DNA of 64,000 nucleotides, from assembly GCF_003432385.1 (NCBI RefSeq), contig NZ_CP031841.1, forward strand, positions 4,216,165 through 4,280,164. The letters are read 5' to 3'. Shown one piece after another: positions 59,081 through 64,000 of the stretch (position 1 is its first letter; each line of letters opens with the position of its first letter). This stretch comes from Breoghania sp. L-A4 (GTDB taxonomy: Bacteria; Pseudomonadota; Alphaproteobacteria; Rhizobiales; Stappiaceae). The position numbers and the translations under genes are program-made. The notes under the pieces were generated by a model. The model did no database searches. It saw nothing but the letters and a program-made list of their open reading frames with translations, and was not told the DNA's origin.

Positions 59081-60144
59081 TCCGTGTAGCCCTCGCGGCC
59101 ACCGCCATAGAAGGTATCGCCGTCCCAGGCGTTGAGCGGAGCGTCCTTCTCCAGCCGCTCGGCCAGATCCGGGTTGGCGATATAGAGCTTGCCGAAGGCG
59201 ACGAGATCCGCCCGGCCCTCTTCTACCGCATCCAGCGCCATCTGGCGGTCATAGCCGTTGTTGGCCATGTAAAGACCATCGAAGCGCGCTTTCAACGCCG
59301 CGAGATCCGCACCCTCGGGCAGCGCGCGGTCGCCGCCGGTCTGGCCTTCGACCATATGCAGGAAGGCGAGACCAAGACCGCTGATGCGATCGACCGCCGC
59401 GGTCGCCAGGGCGACCGGGTCGCTGTCCTCGATCGCATTGGCGTTCGAGAACGGGCTCAACCGCACGCCGACGCGTCCGGCGCCAAGAACCTCCACCACG
59501 GCCTCGACGACCTCGCCAAGCAGACGCACGCGGTTTTCCAGCGAGCCGCCATAGGCGTCGGTGCGCTTGTTGGAGCCATCGCGCATGAACTGGTCGAGCA
59601 GATAGCCGTTGGCGGCGTGAATCTCCACGCCGTCAAAGCCTGCGGCATCGGCGTTGCGCGCCGCCTTGCGGTAGTCCTCGATGACGCGCGAGATCTCGGT
59701 CAGTTCCAGCGCGCGCGGCGTGGAGGTCTCGACAAAACCCGTGCCGTCGAAAGTGCGCGACGCGGCCGCGATTGCCGAGGGCGCCACGGGGGGCTGACCG
59801 TCAAGCAGCGAGGTGTGCGAGATGCGTCCCACGTGCCAGATCTGGGCGACGATCCTGCCACCCTTGAGATGCACCGCATCGGTAACCTTTTTCCAGCCTG
59901 CGACCTGGGCTTCGGAATAGATCCCGGGCGTCCAGGCGTAGCCCTTGCCTTCCGGACTGATCTGGGTGCCCTCGGTGATCAGCAGCCCGGCGCCGGCGCG
60001 CTGGGAATAATACTCGGCATGAAGTTCATAGGCCGCGTCGTCCTCGGCCCGCGCCCGGTTGCGAGTGAGCGGCGCCATGACGACACGGTTGGCGAGCGCG
60101 ATGTCGCCGGCCTTGATGGGGGTGAAGAGCTTTGCTTGGGTCAT
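59050..60144 (-). CDS. nemA: Old yellow enzyme-family alkene/N-ethylmaleimide reductase
   Basis: 364 residues, a TIM barrel binding FMN. The substrate-binding His-Asn pair is in VEIHAANGYLLDQF, and other family motifs are MAPLTRNRA, WHVGRISH and SLENRVRLLGEVVEAV. It reduces activated C=C bonds and nitro groups with NADPH, giving resistance to electrophiles such as maleimides and methylglyoxal. It lies downstream of a TetR gene on the same strand, as in E. coli nemRA. Confidence 0.93.
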   Translation of the reverse strand: MTQAKLFTPIKAGDIALANRVVMAPLTRNRARAEDDAAYELHAEYYSQRAGAGLLITEGTQISPEGKGYAWTPGIYSEAQVAGWKKVTDAVHLKGGRIVAQIWHVGRISHTSLLDGQPPVAPSAIAAASRTFDGTGFVETSTPRALELTEISRVIEDYRKAARNADAAGFDGVEIHAANGYLLDQFMRDGSNKRTDAYGGSLENRVRLLGEVVEAVVEVLGAGRVGVRLSPFSNANAIEDSDPVALATAAVDRISGLGLAFLHMVEGQTGGDRALPEGADLAALKARFDGLYMANNGYDRQMALDAVEEGRADLVAFGKLYIANPDLAERLEKDAPLNAWDGDTFYGGGREGYTDYPFLDDKAA

Positions 60145-60180
60145 GTCAGGTCCTTTTGGTCTGCAACAGTCAACGTATTA

Positions 60181-60197
60181 TTGAACCGATCGTTCCA
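60181..60197. promoter_or_regulatory. Probable NemR operator before nemA
   Basis: TTGAACCGATCGTTCCA, an imperfect palindrome 37 bases upstream of nemA. It closely resembles the site upstream of the regulator gene (60855-60870), differing by one indel and a few bases. Confidence 0.55.
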
Positions 60198-60238
60198 TTA
60201 TTCGGCGCAAGTCGGGCGTGTTTGGGCGGTTCCGTCCC

Positions 60239-60844
60239 CTAGCTTGCCTGAGTGCCGATGAGGGCGCGGCCCTGATCGAGCATGGCTTCCAGTCGCGCCG
60301 AGGGCACGCCGGCCTTTCTCAGGACGATGATGCCGAGGCCCAGCGCCACGATGGCGCCAGCCCGGTCGGCCGCTCCATCGGGATCATCCGGCGAAAGCGC
60401 CCGGGCGAAGAGAGCCTCGATCCGCGCCAGATGCCGGCGGCTGAGATCCGCCACATCCGGTGCGTGCGGCGCGACTTCGGACACCGTGTTGGCGAACATG
60501 CAGCCACGCTCGCCGCCGGTCGGATCCGCAAGCGCTGTGATCATGCGCGGCACGGCCTCCGCGGCGGGACCGTCCGCCATCTGCGAAAGCGCCGCGTAAG
60601 CCGCGTCGGAATAACTCTGCAAAGCGGCCATCAGCACGTCGTGTTTGGAACCGAAGCAGCCGTAGAACGACGAACGGCTGATGCCCATTGCTTCGGTGAG
60701 CGCAGCGATCGAGCTTGCCTCATAGCCCTGGCGCCAGAACAGCTCAAGCGCCGCCTTCAGCGCCGTCGCCTCGTCAAAGGCGCGCGGACGCCCGGGCCCG
60801 CATTGGGGCTTGTGGTGCTGTCGCGATGATGTTCCGGTGCTCAT
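60239..60844 (-). CDS. nemR: TetR-family regulator (NemR-like)
   Basis: 201 residues from ATG 60844. The N-terminal helix-turn-helix is SSIAALTEAMGISRSSFYGCFGSKHDV. Cysteines at positions such as YGCFG and RGCMFAN are candidates for electrophile sensing. It precedes nemA by 94 bases on the same strand. Operator-like sites occur before both genes. Repression relieved by electrophiles is the expected mode, by analogy with NemR. Confidence 0.82.
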   Translation of the reverse strand: MSTGTSSRQHHKPQCGPGRPRAFDEATALKAALELFWRQGYEASSIAALTEAMGISRSSFYGCFGSKHDVLMAALQSYSDAAYAALSQMADGPAAEAVPRMITALADPTGGERGCMFANTVSEVAPHAPDVADLSRRHLARIEALFARALSPDDPDGAADRAGAIVALGLGIIVLRKAGVPSARLEAMLDQGRALIGTQAS

Positions 60845-60854
60845 GACTCCAATG

Positions 60855-60870
60855 TGGACCGTATGTTCCA
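60855..60870. promoter_or_regulatory. Probable NemR autoregulatory operator
   Basis: TGGACCGTATGTTCCA, 11 bases upstream of the regulator start codon. It shares the ACCG-AT-GTTCCA core with 60181-60197. Confidence 0.55.
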
Positions 60871-60989
60871 GAATACAAGAGCTGCTCGAGGAATGCCGAC
60901 TGCAATCCCGTTTCGCCCGACGCAAAACCGCCGCCGCCGGAATGATCCGCCGGCAAGCGTCTGTTGGCCGTGCGCGATGTGGGACGGTT

Positions 60990-63110
60990 TTACGCCGCCG
61001 CGACGTCGGTCAGGAACCGGTCGATGGACGTGCGCAGCGCCGTGGACGCCTGCTTCATGTCCCTGGTGACCGCGCTCATGGCGTCCGCCGAACGGGAGCT
61101 TTCGCTGACATCGCCGTTGAGCGAGGACACGGCTTCGGTTACCAACAGCGTGCCTTGAGCCGCCTGCGAGACATTGCGCGCGATCTCGTTGGTGGCGGAC
61201 CCCTGTTCGCGCACCGCTTCCGCGATTGTCGCGGTGTAGCGGTTGACCTCGTCGATGGCCTCGGTCACCGAACCGATCTCGCCGACCGCTTCGCTGGTGG
61301 ACGTCTGGATACCGGCGATCTGGCTTGAGATTTCCTCGGTCGCCTTCGCGGTCTGCGACGCAAGTTCCTTCACTTCCGCCGCCACCACGGCGAACCCCCT
61401 GCCGGCTTCGCCCGCGCGCGCCGCCTCGATGGTCGCATTGAGCGCCAGAAGATTGGTCTGTTCGGCGATATCGGAGATCAGCTTGACCACGTCGCCGATG
61501 CGGTTGGCGGCTTCGGCCAGGCCGCCGATCTTGGCGTTGGAGGACGACGCGCTGGTCGCGGTCGTCTCGACGATCGTCGCCGTGGTCGCGACCTGACGCG
61601 AAATTTCCTCGATCGAGGCGTTGAGCTCCTCGGTGGCCGAGGCGACGGCCTGCACGTTGTGCGAGGCGCGCTCGGATTCCTGCACCGCTTCGGCGCCACG
61701 CGCCGCAGCCGTGGCCGAACGTTCGGTGAGCCCCACCGCCGTGACGGCGACCTTCTCGAAATTGTCCTCGACCATCTCCAACACCGACTGAACCTCCGCG
61801 CGGAACGACTGGATCATCGAGTCGATGGCCTTTTCGCGCGTTTCCCGCGCGATGTGCCCGGCCTTTCTTTCTTCCGCCAAACGCTCGCGCTCAAGCGAGT
61901 TCTTCTGGAAAATCGCGACGCTGCGCGCCATCTCGCCGATTTCGTCGGCCCGGTCGGCGCTCTTGATCTCTGCCGAGAGATCACCTTCCGCGATCCGCTT
62001 GGAGACAACGGACAGGGCCGCGAGCGGCGCGAACATCCGCGTCGCCAGCCACCACATCAGACCGATGATCGGCAACAGGCACAACAGCCCGGCGATGGAA
62101 ACGCCGGTGGTAATCGTCGATGCCGCCTCGGACAATTCGTCCAGGGTGACCGCTTCGACAACGGTGAACTGCTTGCCGAGGAAACTTTCGATGGCCGAAT
62201 GAAACCGCCACTCCCGACCATCGATCGACACAGCATCGTCAGCGAGGCGGATCTCCTCGAACTTGAGAACTGTCGCTGCCGCATCCGAACCGTCCGTGGC
62301 AAAACGGATCGCCATGCCGTCGCCATTGACGAGCATCGTGCGTTCGGTTTCACCGATACCGGTCGCGTCGTTCAGAATCGCCGCGAGCCTGTCCATCTTG
62401 ATGGTGAAGGCGAGCGCGCCGAAAAATCTGTCGAGATAGAACACCGGCGCCGAAACGACGGCGGAGACATCGCCCGCCTGTGAGACCTGAAATCCGGAGA
62501 AGAAGAGGCTGTCCGGCTTGAGCGTTTCGTCAGCCGCCGCCGCATACAGCGGCTTGAGCGCGATGCTCACCGCGTTGTCCGCGAGCTCCGGCGCCGCGAC
62601 GGCGCGGGCGAAGTCCTCACCCTTGCGGTAGCTGTAGACGATGTTTGCGTCGGTGTTGCCGATGGCCACATCGCTGAATAGTCCCTGTCCGACCAGCGCG
62701 CCGATGGCATCGTGAATAATCACGTGCGAGCTCGTGTAGTAGTTCTTGGCCTCCGGCTCCATCAGCAAATGGCGCTCGCCATCCGGATGCGGGTTCTTGG
62801 CGATGAACATCTCGCGCAGCTGGGCGCTCTGGTTTTCCTTCAGGTTCTTCCAGCCGGCACCCATCTTCAGGATGCTGTCCTTGGCCGCCGGCAGGGAGAC
62901 ATAGTTGCGCACGCCGTCGCCGATCTGCTGCATGGCGAGCGACATGGACTTGCGCTTGCCGATCGTGGCGCTTGTCAGCGCCTTGTCAGCCTGCTCATTG
63001 GCAACGGAACTGGCCAGTTGCGATGCCGTCAGCACCAGCGCGGAACACAGCACGATGGCCCCGGCAAGAAACAAGAGCACCAGCTTTGTCGAAAGTCGAT
63101 TGCGCAGCAT
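60990..63110 (-). CDS. Methyl-accepting chemotaxis protein
   Basis: 706 residues. The first membrane helix is near 10-30, then a periplasmic sensor of about 300 residues with Cache-like character. The second helix is near 340-365 and HAMP near 365-420. The cytoplasmic signalling tip is [35 protein letters not shown]. It feeds the chemotaxis kinase. No che genes are in the window. The ligand is unknown. Confidence 0.93.
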   Translation of the reverse strand: MLRNRLSTKLVLLFLAGAIVLCSALVLTASQLASSVANEQADKALTSATIGKRKSMSLAMQQIGDGVRNYVSLPAAKDSILKMGAGWKNLKENQSAQLREMFIAKNPHPDGERHLLMEPEAKNYYTSSHVIIHDAIGALVGQGLFSDVAIGNTDANIVYSYRKGEDFARAVAAPELADNAVSIALKPLYAAAADETLKPDSLFFSGFQVSQAGDVSAVVSAPVFYLDRFFGALAFTIKMDRLAAILNDATGIGETERTMLVNGDGMAIRFATDGSDAAATVLKFEEIRLADDAVSIDGREWRFHSAIESFLGKQFTVVEAVTLDELSEAASTITTGVSIAGLLCLLPIIGLMWWLATRMFAPLAALSVVSKRIAEGDLSAEIKSADRADEIGEMARSVAIFQKNSLERERLAEERKAGHIARETREKAIDSMIQSFRAEVQSVLEMVEDNFEKVAVTAVGLTERSATAAARGAEAVQESERASHNVQAVASATEELNASIEEISRQVATTATIVETTATSASSSNAKIGGLAEAANRIGDVVKLISDIAEQTNLLALNATIEAARAGEAGRGFAVVAAEVKELASQTAKATEEISSQIAGIQTSTSEAVGEIGSVTEAIDEVNRYTATIAEAVREQGSATNEIARNVSQAAQGTLLVTEAVSSLNGDVSESSRSADAMSAVTRDMKQASTALRTSIDRFLTDVAAA

Positions 63111-63375
63111 GAAAACCTCCCGAATTCAGGTTTCCAAATAGCGCGGAAATCAAAAAGGAAGACTTAAGACAGGAGCATTCGCGAGACGTCACAATCCTCG
63201 CATCCTCCTGATATCAATACGATATTGTACGTACTTTGCACAATTTGAAAAATTTCCGCCCCTTGGACGCATCTTCCGCAGCAGGAAACAACCGCAGCAT
63301 GAAGACCGCGCAAACACCGTTCGCGCGTCCATCAAGACGCCACGTCAAGGGCGGAAACGACAAGGTACAACAGCG

Positions 63376-63531
63376 TCAGGCGATGATCTTCGTGAGAACG
63401 CCCAAGCCGATCAGGCCGGTGATGATGAGATAGATCGCCACGATGAAGCTGAGCAGCCGCGGCATCAGCAGGATCAGGATGCCGGCGATGAGGGCGACGA
63501 GCGGCGCGATATGCGCGGAGGTGATGAGCAT
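63376..63531 (-). CDS. Small membrane protein, DUF3096
   Basis: 51 residues from ATG 63531, with CAGGAGAA upstream; the longer start at 63570 lacks family sequence. Two membrane helices (HIAPLVALIAGILILLMPRLL and IVAIYLIITGLIGLGVL) fill it. It matches the short DUF3096 proteins common in proteobacteria. Function unknown. Confidence 0.82.
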   Translation of the reverse strand: MLITSAHIAPLVALIAGILILLMPRLLSFIVAIYLIITGLIGLGVLTKIIA

Positions 63532-63672
63532 GAAATTCTCCTGGAATGTGGCGCCGCATCCCGGCAGCAAAGGCGGCGCCCGGGATGCGGAACTGAAAAG
63601 GCGCGACGATACACGGACGATTGTCGCATCTTAAACGACCGGGCGAGGATTTGGTTGCGGAATATCAGTCGC

Positions 63673-64000
63673 TCAGTCCGGCGCCTCTTCCTGGAACAGT
63701 CCCATCTGCGGCGTGGCGATGGCGGGCGGCACGGCAAGGCCGAGATGGGCGAAGCTCTTGGGCATCAACAGGCGGCCGCGCGGCGTACGCTGGATGAACC
63801 CCTGCTGCAGCATGAAAGGCTCGACGATGTCCTCGATGGCGTCGCGCGGCTCCGACAACCCCGCGGCGATCGTCTCGATGCCGACCGGGCCGCCACCGAA
63901 ATTCTCCGCGATCATTGAGAGGTAGCGGCGATCAAGTGAATCCAGTCCGGCCTTGTCGACCTCGAGCTGGTTGAGCGCCTTGTCGGCGATCTTCGCGTCC
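63673..64000 (-). CDS. ruvB: Holliday junction helicase RuvB, C-terminal part (cut by right edge)
   Basis: The last 108 residues of Ruv[31 protein letters not shown] and [17 protein letters not shown] form the DNA-binding winged helix at the C-terminus. The AAA+ motor lies beyond the window. In many relatives ruvB is close to ybgC-tolQ. Here five genes, including nemRA and a chemoreceptor, separate them. Confidence 0.93.
   Translation of the reverse strand, partial: DAKIADKALNQLEVDKAGLDSLDRRYLSMIAENFGGGPVGIETIAAGLSEPRDAIEDIVEPFMLQQGFIQRTPRGRLLMPKSFAHLGLAVPPAIATPQMGLFQEEAPD

Overview
The window is about 64 kb of GC-rich chromosome from an alphaproteobacterium. Gene content and order (rpoH, rluD, purA, serC-serA, glmM-ftsH-tilS-cpoB-pal-tolB-tolA-tolR-tolQ-ybgC, ruvB) and Omp25/31-like barrels point to Hyphomicrobiales (Rhizobiales). 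I would guess a marine Stappiaceae-type organism, but that family-level guess is weak.

Layout. (1) 1-10.9 kb: a LysR regulator divergent from a flavin monooxygenase/hydrolase pair, a deacetylase-family enzyme, a CBS protein, a PAS histidine kinase and a three-gene molybdenum hydroxylase (coxMSL type). (2) 11-15.9 kb: nrtS, a TPP riboswitch driving thiXY, an IS110-family element and an outer-membrane barrel. (3) 16-19.9 kb: rpoH, rluD and a second IS110-family element. (4) 19.9-24.3 kb: an operon of VOC enzyme, two-component monooxygenase, flavin reductase and TetR, divergent from a cyclase-family hydrolase. (5) 24.4-28.2 kb: cytochrome b561, PepSY proteins, a Ser/Asp-rich secreted protein and a two-component system. 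(6) 28.3-32.2 kb: a HisD-like dehydrogenase with an SDR, a diguanylate cyclase and tRNA-Glu. (7) 32.3-45.4 kb: housekeeping genes (purA, serA, serC), transporters, and an AT-rich foreign membrane gene at 43.5 kb. (8) 45.5-58 kb: glmM, ftsH, tilS and the Tol-Pal envelope cluster. (9) 58-64 kb: nemRA, a chemoreceptor, a small DUF3096 protein and the end of ruvB.

Most notable. Four near-identical palindromes (core ATTTATC-N4-GATAAAT) lie in front of the deacetylase-like gene, between coxM and nrtS, in front of the VOC/monooxygenase/reductase/tetR operon, and in front of the cyclase gene. They tie scattered genes over 20 kb into one probable TetR regulon for breakdown of an unidentified, probably N-heteroaromatic, compound. 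IS110 elements and thiamine-precursor uptake genes lie inside the same stretch.

Caution. At least eleven genes, including serA, serC and tolB, carry an apparent single-base deletion, nearly all in a C/G run. Losing so many conserved genes at once is implausible, so I read these as assembly or sequencing errors. The affected genes are annotated across the break.
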